From Marinobacterium_D sp050908845 (lineage in GTDB: Bacteria; Pseudomonadota; Gammaproteobacteria; Pseudomonadales; Balneatricaceae), in assembly GCF_050908845.1 (NCBI RefSeq), contig NZ_CP194171.1, positions 310,001 to 374,000 of the forward strand: a stretch of DNA of 64,000 bases, given 5' to 3'. This document shows, one piece after another, positions 8,668-17,146 of this stretch. The notes beneath the pieces were generated by a model, which saw only the letters and a program-made list of their open reading frames with translations, was not told the origin of the DNA and did not search any database. The translations under genes were made by a program, and so were the position numbers. Position 1 is the first letter of the stretch. The number at the start of each line of letters is the position of its first letter.

Positions 8668-10056
8668 ATGCAACCGGCAAACCTGCTTCTTATAACTCTG
8701 GTATTCGCTGCTGTGGCGTACGGGTTGGGATATTTCCGCTCCCGCACCCTGGCGATGCCCCTGGGTGGGATCCGACACCTCAAGTCGCTTCCTTTTTACT
8801 ATGGTGCCCGCGCCGCGCTCTGGTGTGGCATTCCTGCCCTGATCGTATTGGCCCTCTGGGCGGCCTTCCAGGGGCAGGTGATCCAGACAATCGTTGTTGG
8901 ATCCCTGCCGGAGAACCTGCTGCCGAACAACGAAGGCGAAGCAAGCCTTCTGCTCAGCAAGATCAGCAACGTGGCCACCGGTGCGTTGTCCAGGGATTTT
9001 GCTGACCCGGCCATCGTGCAGGCCTCGGAGTTGCTGATCCGTCTGCGTGAACAGAGCCAGATGTACATGACAGCTCTGGTGATGGCGGTTGCCGTACTCA
9101 CAGGCTTTATCGCCTGGGTGCGTATTCGTCCCGCGCTTAACGCCCGTGTCCAGGTCGAAGCGATTCTGAAGTGGATCTTTTTCTCCTGTGCCGCGCTGGC
9201 TATCCTGACCACGCTCGGCATCATCTTCTCGGTGGCGTTCGAGACGGTCCGTTTTTTCCACAAGGTCTCTTTTTTCGATTTCATCTTCGGCACCCACTGG
9301 AGTCCGCAGACTGCGCTGCGTGCTGACCAGGTCGCCGCTGAAGGCGCCTTCGGCATGATCCCGCTGTTCACCGGCACCCTGCTGATCTCACTGATCGCCA
9401 TGCTGGTTGCGGTACCTGTGGGTCTGATGTCGGCCATCTACCTGTCCGAATACGCCAACTCGAAGGTTCGCGGCATCGTCAAGCCGCTGCTGGAGATGCT
9501 CGCTGGTGTGCCGACAGTGGTGTACGGCTTCTTCGCCGCACTGACCGTGGCGCCGTTTATCAGTGACCTGGGCGCCGCCATCGGCATCAGCGCTTCGTCA
9601 CAGAGCGCGCTGGCCGCCGGTGCGGTTATGGGCATCATGATCATCCCGTTCGTCTCTTCCCTGTCCGACGATGTGATCAACGCCGTGCCCCAGTCGCTGC
9701 GTGACGGTTCCCTGGCTCTGGGCGCCACCCAGTCGGAAACCATGAAGAAGGTGATTTTCCCGGCGGCTCTACCCGGCATCATGGGCGGTGTGCTGCTGGC
9801 AGCTTCCCGTGCCATCGGCGAAACCATGATCGTGGTGATGGCTGCAGGTCTGGCCGCAAACCTGACTGCGAACCCGCTGGAGACAGTGACCACCGTAACG
9901 GTTCAGATCGTGACCCTGCTCACCGGTGACCAGGAGTTCGACAGCGCCAAGACACTGGCTGCATTCGCGCTGGGCGCAATGCTGTTCCTGTCCACCCTGC
10001 TGCTGAACATTTTCGCTCTGCATATCGTGCGCAAGTATCGGGAACAATATGACTAA
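8668..10056 (+). CDS. pstC: Phosphate ABC transporter permease PstC
   Basis: The 462-residue permease carries the inner-membrane transport domain in its C-terminal ~270 residues, including the EAA-type loop DGSLALGATQSETMKKVIFPAALPGIMGG that contacts PstB. It is ~140 residues longer than E. coli PstC (319) because of an N-terminal region with extra membrane segments, a form also known in pseudomonads. With PstA it makes the channel for phosphate released by PstS. It overlaps pstA by 8 bases, indicating coupled translation. Confidence 0.94.
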   Translation: MQPANLLLITLVFAAVAYGLGYFRSRTLAMPLGGIRHLKSLPFYYGARAALWCGIPALIVLALWAAFQGQVIQTIVVGSLPENLLPNNEGEASLLLSKISNVATGALSRDFADPAIVQASELLIRLREQSQMYMTALVMAVAVLTGFIAWVRIRPALNARVQVEAILKWIFFSCAALAILTTLGIIFSVAFETVRFFHKVSFFDFIFGTHWSPQTALRADQVAAEGAFGMIPLFTGTLLISLIAMLVAVPVGLMSAIYLSEYANSKVRGIVKPLLEMLAGVPTVVYGFFAALTVAPFISDLGAAIGISASSQSALAAGAVMGIMIIPFVSSLSDDVINAVPQSLRDGSLALGATQSETMKKVIFPAALPGIMGGVLLAASRAIGETMIVVMAAGLAANLTANPLETVTTVTVQIVTLLTGDQEFDSAKTLAAFALGAMLFLSTLLLNIFALHIVRKYREQYD

Positions 10057-11320
10057 TCGAACTCAGGCGGAGATCGTCCGTCAATCGCTGAAGAAGCGCT
10101 ACCGCAAGGAGAAGCGTTTCCGCGCCTACGGTATTCTGGCCATCGCGATCGCCCTGTCGGCCCTGGTGGTGCTGTTTTCCGATATCATCGGCAAGGGCTA
10201 CAGCGGCTTCATGAAAACCAGCCTGAATCTGGAAGTCGAGCTGAACCAGGAGATGATGTTCCTGGATGACGCCACTGACGCAAAACAGATGCGCATGGCC
10301 GATTTCGTCGAGCCGCTGGTACAGGCGCTGATGAAAGAGATTCCGGACGCCACCGAGGCGGACCGGGATGCAGTGCGCAAGCTGATCAACCCCTACGCCT
10401 CCACGGATCTGCGCGACGCCCTGGTCAATAACCCGGACTGGCTGGGCAGCACCCGCGAGATGAACCTGCTGGCGCATACCGATGTGGACGTTTACGTCAA
10501 ACACGCCGGTGACGCTGCTTACTCCATCAAACTCAGTGAGCAGCAACAGCAGTGGGTGGACCAGCTGGCCGATAAAGGTGTGGTTGAAACCGGTTTCAAC
10601 GATACCTTCTTCAAGGGCGGCGACTCCCGCGATCCGTCCCGCGCCGGCATTCTCGGTGCCGTCGTCGGTTCCCTGCTGACCATGTTCGTCACGCTGATTC
10701 TGTCGTTCCCGATCGGGGTGGCCGCTGCCATCTATCTGGAGGAGTTTGCGCCACAGAACAAACTCACCGACTTTATCGAGGTCAACATCAACAACCTGGC
10801 GGCGGTACCGTCGATCATCTTCGGTCTGCTGGGTCTGGCGGTGTTTATCGGCCTCTTTGGTATGCCGCGCTCGGTACCTGTAGTGGGCGGTCTGGTTCTG
10901 ACCCTGATGACCCTGCCGACGATCATTATCTCGAGCCGGGCAGCGATCAAGAGCGTACCGCCATCGATCCGTGAAGCGGCTGCCGGTATCGGCGCCTCCA
11001 AAATGCAGGTCGTGCTTCACCATGTCCTGCCGCTGGCACTGCCCGGTATGCTGACCGGTTCCATCATCGGCATGGCCCAGGCGCTGGGTGAAACAGCACC
11101 GCTGCTGCTGATTGGTATGGTTGCCTTTATCGTCGATGTCCCCGACGGCTTCCTCGACGCGGCCACTGTACTTCCTGTCCAGGTCTTCCTGTGGGCAGGC
11201 AGCCCGGAGCTGGCCTTTATCGAACGCGCCTCAGCCGCCATCATGGTGCTGCTGAGCTTCCTGATCAGTATGAATGCATTGGCCATCTGGATGCGTAAAC
11301 GCCTTGAGCGCCGGTGGTGA
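10049..11320 (+). CDS. pstA: Phosphate ABC transporter permease PstA
   Basis: The 423-residue protein is the second Pst permease. Its C-terminal ~220 residues are the transport domain with the EAA loop IREAAAGIGASKMQVVLHHVLPLALPGM. Compared with E. coli PstA (~296) it has an extra ~130-residue hydrophilic stretch between the first membrane helix and the transport domain, predicted periplasmic. Such enlarged PstA proteins occur with enlarged PstC. It lies between pstC (overlapping) and pstB (11 bases away). Confidence 0.94.
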   Translation: MTNRTQAEIVRQSLKKRYRKEKRFRAYGILAIAIALSALVVLFSDIIGKGYSGFMKTSLNLEVELNQEMMFLDDATDAKQMRMADFVEPLVQALMKEIPDATEADRDAVRKLINPYASTDLRDALVNNPDWLGSTREMNLLAHTDVDVYVKHAGDAAYSIKLSEQQQQWVDQLADKGVVETGFNDTFFKGGDSRDPSRAGILGAVVGSLLTMFVTLILSFPIGVAAAIYLEEFAPQNKLTDFIEVNINNLAAVPSIIFGLLGLAVFIGLFGMPRSVPVVGGLVLTLMTLPTIIISSRAAIKSVPPSIREAAAGIGASKMQVVLHHVLPLALPGMLTGSIIGMAQALGETAPLLLIGMVAFIVDVPDGFLDAATVLPVQVFLWAGSPELAFIERASAAIMVLLSFLISMNALAIWMRKRLERRW

Positions 11321-11331
11321 GGAGAACAGAG

Positions 11332-12228
11332 ATGACTAGTATTCCCGCAAATTCCGAACTCGTCGACAAGCCGCTGCACGACGAAAACGTAGAGCAGACT
11401 CCGGTGGCTGAAGATCCGCATTCCGGCTCGTCTATCGTTGAAGGCAAAACCGTCGGCAAACCTTACGCAGACAACCAGAAGTTCAAGCTGCGTGACGTGG
11501 AAGTGTTCTACGGCGATACACGCGCCATCAAGAACGTGAGCCTGGATATCGCCACCAACGAAGTTATCGCCTTCATCGGCCCTTCAGGTTGCGGTAAATC
11601 CACCTTCCTGCGCAGCCTGAACCGCATGAACGACAGCGTCGACAGCTGCCGCGTCAAGGGTACCCTGGAGCTGGATGGCCAGGACCTTTACGATCCGCGT
11701 CAGGACGTGGTTGAGCTGCGTGCCCGCGTGGGTATGGTGTTCCAGAAACCGAACCCCTTCCCCAAGTCGATCTACGACAACGTCGCCTACGGCCCGCGCA
11801 TCCACGGCCTGGCGAACCGTAAATCCGACCTGGACGATATCGTCGAGAACAGCCTGCGCAAGGCCGGTCTCTGGGATGAAGTGAAGGATCGCCTCGACGC
11901 CACCGCCACCGGCATGTCCGGCGGTCAGCAGCAGCGTCTGTGTATCGCCCGCACCATCGCCGTGAGCCCGGAAGTGGTACTGATGGACGAGCCCTGCTCG
12001 GCCCTGGACCCGATCGCCACCGCCAAGGTGGAGGAGCTGATTGCTGAGCTGTCGGAAAGCTACACCATCGTAATCGTCACCCACTCCATGCAGCAGGCAG
12101 CACGCGTGTCTCACCGTACCGCCTACTTCCACCTGGGCCACCTGGTGGAGGTGAACGATACCAGCACCGTGTTCACCGCTCCGGAACACGAAATGACCGA
12201 GTCCTACATTACCGGTCGTTTCGGTTAA
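11332..12228 (+). CDS. pstB: Phosphate ABC transporter ATP-binding protein
   Basis: This 298-residue ATPase has Walker A GPSGCGKST (83-91), signature SGGQQQR (~196) and Walker B VVLMDEPCSALD. It powers phosphate import and, with PhoU, signals phosphate status to PhoR. The ATG at 11332 follows a GGAG site; a GTG at 11314 in the same frame is less likely. About 40 N-terminal residues precede the usual PstB start and look disordered. A strong terminator follows. Confidence 0.95.
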   Translation: MTSIPANSELVDKPLHDENVEQTPVAEDPHSGSSIVEGKTVGKPYADNQKFKLRDVEVFYGDTRAIKNVSLDIATNEVIAFIGPSGCGKSTFLRSLNRMNDSVDSCRVKGTLELDGQDLYDPRQDVVELRARVGMVFQKPNPFPKSIYDNVAYGPRIHGLANRKSDLDDIVENSLRKAGLWDEVKDRLDATATGMSGGQQQRLCIARTIAVSPEVVLMDEPCSALDPIATAKVEELIAELSESYTIVIVTHSMQQAARVSHRTAYFHLGHLVEVNDTSTVFTAPEHEMTESYITGRFG

Positions 12229-12237
12229 ACCGATCAA

Positions 12238-12263
12238 GGGCGCCTGACCAGGCGCCCTTTTTT
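12238..12263 (+). terminator. Terminator of the pstCAB operon
   Basis: GGGCGCC (12238-12244) pairs with GGCGCCC (12251-12257) and is followed by six T. It sits 9 bases after the pstB stop, separating pstCAB from the following chemoreceptor gene. Confidence 0.9.
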
Positions 12264-12295
12264 GTAACCCTACCGTAACACTTCCCCACTACTCT
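12262..12295 (+). promoter_or_regulatory. Pho-box-like site upstream of the chemoreceptor gene
   Basis: TTGTAAC (12262-12268), spacer CCTA and CCGTAAC (12273-12279) give a 7-4-7 direct repeat of Pho-box type. A possible -10 (TACTCT, 12290-12295) follows after 10 bases, the same geometry as at pstS. The repeat begins in the T run of the pstB terminator. This suggests the chemoreceptor has its own PhoB-dependent promoter. The -10 match is weak. Confidence 0.6.
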
Positions 12296-12331
12296 GCCCT
12301 GTTCATATCCCGCTATGACGCTGGAGCAGTT

Positions 12332-13939
12332 ATGTTTGGCACCGTCCGTTTCCGCATCCTCTTTTTTGCAGCCCTCTGCCTGCTGGCCCTGGCCGGACTG
12401 GCCGCGCTGTCATGGAGCATTATTCTGAAAGCGGAAACGGCCTCCAACAGTCTGATCGAACATCAGCTCAAGGAGAGCTGGCTGCTCAACGACCTGGGTC
12501 AGGATCACCGCCGCCTGCAGGACCTGGCCTACAAAACCAAGGGACAGCTGCTGCTCTGGGACGAGATAAAACCCATTTTCGCCGAGCTGCAGGTGGATCT
12601 GCCGGCACACTGGGAAGCGGCCTCAGCCAACCCGGGTCTTAGCGACTGGACAGCGCAGCATCAGGAAGATTTTGAACGTGTTTCGGCGCTCATGGTTCGG
12701 ATCGGCGAAGGGGTCGAAGCACAAAGCTACTATAAGATAGGCAAGCTGGTGGACTTCGACCTGGCGCCGGCACTGGAGCCGATGTTGACCGCCATTGGCG
12801 ACCGCCAGCGTCAGACCCGCGAGGAGCTCTCCAGCGCCGCTCAGGGACTGATCAGCTTTCTGGCCGGTCAGCAGAACTTCCTGTTTATCGGCTCGGGCCT
12901 GTTTCTGATCGTGGTGATCGGCATGACACTCTGGCTCAACCGCACCGTGATCCTCCACCTGCTCACCATGGAGCAGGGGCTGATCGCCATGGAGCGCGAT
13001 ACCGACCTGCGCACCACGCCGGAGTTACAGGGCAAGGACGAGGTCGCCAGCGTCAGCCGTGCCATCCGCCGCCTGGTGGAGCGCTTCCGCCACTTTATCG
13101 GCGATATCCGCCAGGCCGCCACCGAACTGACCGAGCGCTCATCCCAGCTCGATGCCGAGGCGGAGTCACTGCAGAACACCTCCGACAATACGCTGAGCCT
13201 GATTGAAGACGTCAACACATCGATGCAGAACATCGTCGATCAGACCCAGTCCATCGAGACCGCCATTAGCCACTCGGTCAGCGCCGTCAATGAAGCGATC
13301 ACGGCCAACGGCGAGGCGCAGAAAAGCATGATCAGCAGCGCCGATGCGGCAGAACATACCGTCACGATCATCAGCCAGGTGGGCGACTCCATTACCTCGC
13401 TCACCGATGCCAGCGGCAAGATCAGCCAGGTCATCGACATCATTGCCGATATTGCCGAGCAGACCAATCTGCTGGCCCTCAACGCCGCCATCGAAGCGGC
13501 CCGGGCCGGTGAACAGGGACGCGGATTTGCGGTCGTTGCCGACGAGGTGCGGGTACTGTCAAAACGGACCGCCGACTCCACCCGGGATATCCGTCAGTGG
13601 GTAGGCGATCTGAGCGAAGTGGTGGACGGCGTCAGTCAGCAGCTGGATTCCATGCGCGAAGCCGGCAACCAGAACCGCTCTCATATCACCGCACTACAGG
13701 CCTTTCTGGAACAGCTGCAGGGGCGCTTCGTGGAGATGGAACGTCACAGCGAAGGCGTGGCCGATGCGATCACCACCCAGCGCGACGAAAGCGGCCGCAT
13801 CGGCCGGCGTGCTCAGGCGCTGCGGGAGAGTGCAGATTCACTGGCGCACTGTGTCCAGAACACCCGCTCGGTCAGTGATGCCCTGCGCCAGGAATCCAGC
13901 TCCATGCACCAGCTGATCGCGCGCTTTAAAACCTCATGA
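12332..13939 (+). CDS. Methyl-accepting chemotaxis protein in the Pst locus
   Basis: The 535-residue receptor has membrane helix 1 (~7-30), a mostly helical periplasmic domain (~31-182), membrane helix 2 (~183-202), a HAMP region (~203-255) and a cytoplasmic signalling hairpin. The hairpin tip is unmistakable (EQTNLLALNAAIEAARAGEQ, ~376-395, then GRGFAVVADEVRVLSKRT). It should bind CheW/CheA and steer motility. Its position between pstB and phoU, with a Pho-box-like site upstream, suggests a role in phosphate taxis as described for P. aeruginosa CtpL/CtpH; the ligand is not proven. Confidence 0.92.
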   Translation: MFGTVRFRILFFAALCLLALAGLAALSWSIILKAETASNSLIEHQLKESWLLNDLGQDHRRLQDLAYKTKGQLLLWDEIKPIFAELQVDLPAHWEAASANPGLSDWTAQHQEDFERVSALMVRIGEGVEAQSYYKIGKLVDFDLAPALEPMLTAIGDRQRQTREELSSAAQGLISFLAGQQNFLFIGSGLFLIVVIGMTLWLNRTVILHLLTMEQGLIAMERDTDLRTTPELQGKDEVASVSRAIRRLVERFRHFIGDIRQAATELTERSSQLDAEAESLQNTSDNTLSLIEDVNTSMQNIVDQTQSIETAISHSVSAVNEAITANGEAQKSMISSADAAEHTVTIISQVGDSITSLTDASGKISQVIDIIADIAEQTNLLALNAAIEAARAGEQGRGFAVVADEVRVLSKRTADSTRDIRQWVGDLSEVVDGVSQQLDSMREAGNQNRSHITALQAFLEQLQGRFVEMERHSEGVADAITTQRDESGRIGRRAQALRESADSLAHCVQNTRSVSDALRQESSSMHQLIARFKTS

Positions 13940-13972
13940 AACACCCGGGGATAGCGGCAGTTTTTAATCAAA

Positions 13973-14010
13973 CTGTCATATATGCAATGTAGGTTAGCGC
14001 CCTTTATAAT
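13973..14010 (+). promoter_or_regulatory. Partial Pho box and -10 upstream of phoU
   Basis: A perfect half site CTGTCAT (13973-13979) with spacer ATAT is followed by a weak second half (GCAATGT). A consensus -10 TATAAT lies at 14005-14010, 14 bases beyond the second half rather than the usual 10. phoU thus probably has its own promoter, but PhoB control is less certain than for pstS or phoB. Confidence 0.5.
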
Positions 14011-14076
14011 CAAGCCATATCCACCCCCAGATTCCCACTTTGTTGACTGGCCCAACCCACGACGGAGAGCATAACC

Positions 14077-14841
14077 GTGCAATACGAAGAGGATAGTTAC
14101 TCCAATCATATTTCCCACCAGTTCAACGAAGAGCTGGAGAAGATCCGCACGCAGATGCTGACCATGGGCGGTATCGTGGAACGTCAGGTATTTGACGCCA
14201 TCGAAGCGTTGTTGACCAATGATGAAGAGATGGCTGAGCAGGCGCGCCTCATCGACCGTCAGACCAACGAAATGGAGCTGGCGATTGATGAGCAGTGCAC
14301 CCGCACCATCGCCCTGCGCCAGCCAACGGCCTCTGACCTGCGCCTGATCCTGTCGATCAGCCGTTCCGTGGCAGACCTGGAGCGCATCGGTGATGAAGCC
14401 ACCCGTATCGCCCAGCAGGCGATCGAAATGGCCGAGAGCAACAGCTCCACCCAGCACGGTTTCCAGGAAGTCCGCCATATCGGCGAAGTGGTTCGCACCA
14501 TGGTCCGTGACATGCTGACCGCCTTTGCCCGCAACGACCTGGAGCTGGCATACCGCGTGGCCAAGCAGGACCGTAAGGTGGACCAGGAATACCGCACCGC
14601 CATGCGTACGCTGGTCACCTTCATGATGGAAGATGTACGTTCCATCTCCAGCATCATGAACGTGATCTGGGTACTGCGCAGCCTGGAACGTATCGGCGAC
14701 CACGCCCGTAACCTGGCCGAACACCTGATCTTCCAGGTCAGCGGCACCGACGTGCGCCACCAGAGCCTGAAGTCCATCAAGCAGACGGTACGCGAGGAAA
14801 CCGGCGGCAAGGGCGCCGGCAACGATAGCGAAGAGGAGTAA
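14077..14841 (+). CDS. phoU: Phosphate-specific transport regulator PhoU
   Basis: The 254-residue all-helical protein shows the two repeated PhoU domains, each with the metal-binding pattern DLERIGDEATRIA (first copy) and SLERIGDHARNLAEH (second copy). PhoU keeps PhoR in its inactive state when phosphate is plentiful and restrains Pst uptake. It is separated from pstB by the chemoreceptor gene, unlike the usual direct pstB-phoU order. Its stop codon lies inside a terminator stem. Confidence 0.95.
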   Translation: MQYEEDSYSNHISHQFNEELEKIRTQMLTMGGIVERQVFDAIEALLTNDEEMAEQARLIDRQTNEMELAIDEQCTRTIALRQPTASDLRLILSISRSVADLERIGDEATRIAQQAIEMAESNSSTQHGFQEVRHIGEVVRTMVRDMLTAFARNDLELAYRVAKQDRKVDQEYRTAMRTLVTFMMEDVRSISSIMNVIWVLRSLERIGDHARNLAEHLIFQVSGTDVRHQSLKSIKQTVREETGGKGAGNDSEEE

Positions 14842-14861
14842 GGCCGCGCCTTACTCTTTTT
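14836..14861 (+). terminator. Terminator overlapping the phoU and DUF1415 stop codons
   Basis: GAGTAAGGC (14836-14844) pairs perfectly with GCCTTACTC (14848-14856) around a 3-base loop, followed by five T. The stem includes the phoU TAA and the last codons of the convergent DUF1415 gene, so the termination signal is partly coding sequence. Confidence 0.85.
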
Positions 14862-15453
14862 CGGCCTCTTTAGCCTGCGGCCAGTAGTCTGCCAGCGGCG
14901 GGAACCGGGCAATCAGCCTTTCCCGCCCGATCTCGCGCAGCCGCGCGATGTTGCGCTCCGGTATCTGATCCGCATCGCCGTAGCTGGCGAGCACCCGGCT
15001 CATTTCGTCCTGGCGGATCAGGTGCAGGGTCGGATAGGGTGCGCGGTTGGTCCAGTGACTGATATCGCTCTCGTCGACGCCGTCGAACAGATAGCCGGGA
15101 TGAAAACTGGCGATCTGGAACAGATCCTCCACCCCGGCCCGCTCCAGCAGTGCCTCTGCATCCGCCACCAGATCGAGAAACTCGTCAAAGTCGCTCAGCA
15201 GCCAGGGCGTGATCACCAGCGTTGTGGATAACTCCGTTGCCGGCGTTGCCACCAGCTCCGACAGCTGCTGCAGAAAATCCCGTAACAGCTCATCCTCGTT
15301 AGCCGCGTCCGATACCTGGTAGCGAATCGTTCCGGCCTTTACCACCGGCGCCGCGAACGGACACAGATTGAGCCCAACCACCATCGCTTCGACCCACTGC
15401 CGGGTCAATATCTCCGCCTGTTCGATCAGACGTTCATCGCTTTCACTACTCAT
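14851..15453 (-). CDS. DUF1415 family protein
   Basis: This 200-residue soluble protein matches the DUF1415 family by its N-terminal QWVEAMVVGLNLCPFAAPV and the central FHPGYLFDG. No membrane segment or signal peptide is visible. The function is unknown. The gene is convergent with phoU, sharing the terminator stem, and divergent from ubiC. Confidence 0.85.
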   Translation of the reverse strand: MSSESDERLIEQAEILTRQWVEAMVVGLNLCPFAAPVVKAGTIRYQVSDAANEDELLRDFLQQLSELVATPATELSTTLVITPWLLSDFDEFLDLVADAEALLERAGVEDLFQIASFHPGYLFDGVDESDISHWTNRAPYPTLHLIRQDEMSRVLASYGDADQIPERNIARLREIGRERLIARFPPLADYWPQAKEAEKE

Positions 15454-15532
15454 AGGCCAGTCCTAACTCAGGTGTGCTGATGATACACTCTGGCACGCAC
15501 AGGAATCACCCGCACACGCTGCCGAGGTCCTT

Positions 15533-16054
15533 TTGAAAACCGATCGTCCCCAGCCAGAAAACGCGCGCCACTGGCGCTGCCTCAAACATCCGATCCGGGC
15601 ACCACGGCGACTGCGCCGCTGGCTCACCGATCACGGCTCACTGACACGGCTGTTGAAACGCGCCAGCGGCAACCGTTTCTCGGTGCGCGTAGCCGCGCAG
15701 GGTTTTGCCAGACCCGGTGCCATGGAGGCGGTAGCGCTGGGCCTGAAACCCCGGCAGCAGGCGCTGATCCGCGAGGTTTACCTGTGCGGTAACGGCGAGC
15801 CCTGGGTCTACGCCCGCACCGTTATCCCCGTATCCACTCTCAGCGGCCGTCACCGCACCCTGAAACTGATCGGCACTCGCTCGTTAGGCTCGCTGCTGTT
15901 TCGTGATCCCGGCATGCGCCGCGAGCCGCTACAGATCGCCCGGCTTGAGGATCATCTCTGGGCGCGGCGCTCGGTATTCCACCTGGACGACAAACCGCTG
16001 CTGGTGTGCGAGGTTTTTCTGCCGTCGCTGGAACACATACAATATCCGGCCTGA
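15533..16054 (+). CDS. ubiC: Chorismate-pyruvate lyase UbiC
   Basis: The 173-residue protein resembles UbiC, which removes pyruvate from chorismate to give 4-hydroxybenzoate, the first ubiquinone precursor. Supporting segments are REVYLCGNGEPWVYARTVIP and GTRSLGSLLFRDPGMRREP, both characteristic of the family active site. Translation starts at TTG 15533 behind a GAGG site, so initiation may be weak. ubiA follows after 93 bases, giving the usual ubiC-ubiA order. Confidence 0.9.
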   Translation: MKTDRPQPENARHWRCLKHPIRAPRRLRRWLTDHGSLTRLLKRASGNRFSVRVAAQGFARPGAMEAVALGLKPRQQALIREVYLCGNGEPWVYARTVIPVSTLSGRHRTLKLIGTRSLGSLLFRDPGMRREPLQIARLEDHLWARRSVFHLDDKPLLVCEVFLPSLEHIQYPA

Positions 16055-16111
16055 TATCACCTGCTGACCCCGTCTCATCGGTACAATGCAGGAAAAATTA
16101 TAATAAACGTG

Positions 16112-16145
16112 CTTTTAACCCAGGGGCACTTTTAACCAAGGGGCA
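16112..16145 (+). repeat. Tandem 17-base duplication in the ubiA leader
   Basis: Two adjacent 17-base copies (16112-16128 and 16129-16145) differ at one base. Each contains the AGGGG ribosome-binding core, so the ubiA leader carries two Shine-Dalgarno copies 17 bases apart. Only the second is correctly placed for the ATG at 16148. A consensus TATAAT lies upstream at 16099-16104. Confidence 0.85.
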
Positions 16146-16147
16146 GT

Positions 16148-17032
16148 ATGGCTATGTCGATGACCAACAGCAGCTCAGCGGGCAAGCTCAACACCTATAT
16201 TCAGCTGATGCGAGCCGACCGCCCCATCGGCACCTACCTGCTGCTCTGGCCCACGCTCTGGGCGCTGTGGATCGCAGCTGAGGGTGTGCCGCCCCTGCAC
16301 CTGCTGATTATTTTCTCAATGGGGGTGTGGCTGACCCGCTCCGCCGGCTGTGTGATCAACGATTACGCCGACCGCCATTTCGATGCCCACGTGAAGCGTA
16401 CCAAGGACCGCCCCCTGGCCACCGGCCGCGTCAGCGAAAAAGAGGCACTGAGCCTGTTTGCCGGCCTGATGCTGGCCGCCTTTGCGCTGGTGCTGTTCAC
16501 CAATCAGATGACCATCCTGATGTCGTTCGCGGGCCTGGCGCTGGCCTTTATCTACCCGTTCATGAAACGCCACACCCATCTGCCCCAGGTGTTTCTCGGC
16601 GCCGCATTCGGCTGGGCGATTCCGATGTCGTTTACGGCGGTACAGGAGCAGCTGCCACTGATCGCCTGGGTCATTTTCCTCGCCAAGCTGGCCTGGACCG
16701 TGGCCTATGACACCATGTACGCGATGGTGGACCGGGACGACGACCTGAAAATCGGCATCAAATCCACCGCTGTCCTGTTTGGCCGCCATGACCGGCTGAT
16801 GGTGGGCCTGCTGCATATCGCCGCCCTGATGCTGCTGCTGATCGTCGGCGCCATGGCGGGACTTGGCGTCTGGTTCCATCTGGGGCTTTTCGGCGCTGCC
16901 GTGCTGTTTATCTACCAGCAGTGGCTGATCCGCGAGCGCGAACGCATGCCCTGCCTGAAGGCGTTTCTGAACAACCACTGGGCCGAATTACTGGTACTTG
17001 TGGGCATCATCGCCGATTACGCGCTGGCCTAA
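16148..17032 (+). CDS. ubiA: 4-hydroxybenzoate octaprenyltransferase UbiA
   Basis: The 294-residue membrane protein has about eight helices and both aspartate-rich prenyl-diphosphate motifs: NDYADRHFDAHVKRTKDRPL and DTMYAMVDRDDDLKIGIKS. It attaches the polyprenyl tail to 4-hydroxybenzoate. Three in-frame ATGs (16148, 16154, 16160) lie at the start; the first is best placed behind AGGGGCAGT. The gene is followed by phoB with its own promoter. Confidence 0.95.
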   Translation: MAMSMTNSSSAGKLNTYIQLMRADRPIGTYLLLWPTLWALWIAAEGVPPLHLLIIFSMGVWLTRSAGCVINDYADRHFDAHVKRTKDRPLATGRVSEKEALSLFAGLMLAAFALVLFTNQMTILMSFAGLALAFIYPFMKRHTHLPQVFLGAAFGWAIPMSFTAVQEQLPLIAWVIFLAKLAWTVAYDTMYAMVDRDDDLKIGIKSTAVLFGRHDRLMVGLLHIAALMLLLIVGAMAGLGVWFHLGLFGAAVLFIYQQWLIRERERMPCLKAFLNNHWAELLVLVGIIADYALA

Positions 17033-17070
17033 AGAGCGCTATCCCGACCTTAAGTCGCCTGATTCTGCTA

Positions 17071-17106
17071 TTGTCATATTTGTGTAACGCAAACGTCTTG
17101 TAATAG
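17071..17106 (+). promoter_or_regulatory. Pho box and -10 of phoBR
   Basis: TTGTCAT (17071-17077), spacer ATTT and GTGTAAC (17082-17088) form a 7-4-7 PhoB site. A -10-like TAATAG or TGTAAT begins 10-12 bases later (17099-17106). It supports autoregulation of phoBR. Confidence 0.75.
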
Positions 17107-17146
17107 TCGCGATTCACAACAGCAGAAATTTCAGAGGCAGTGACGC

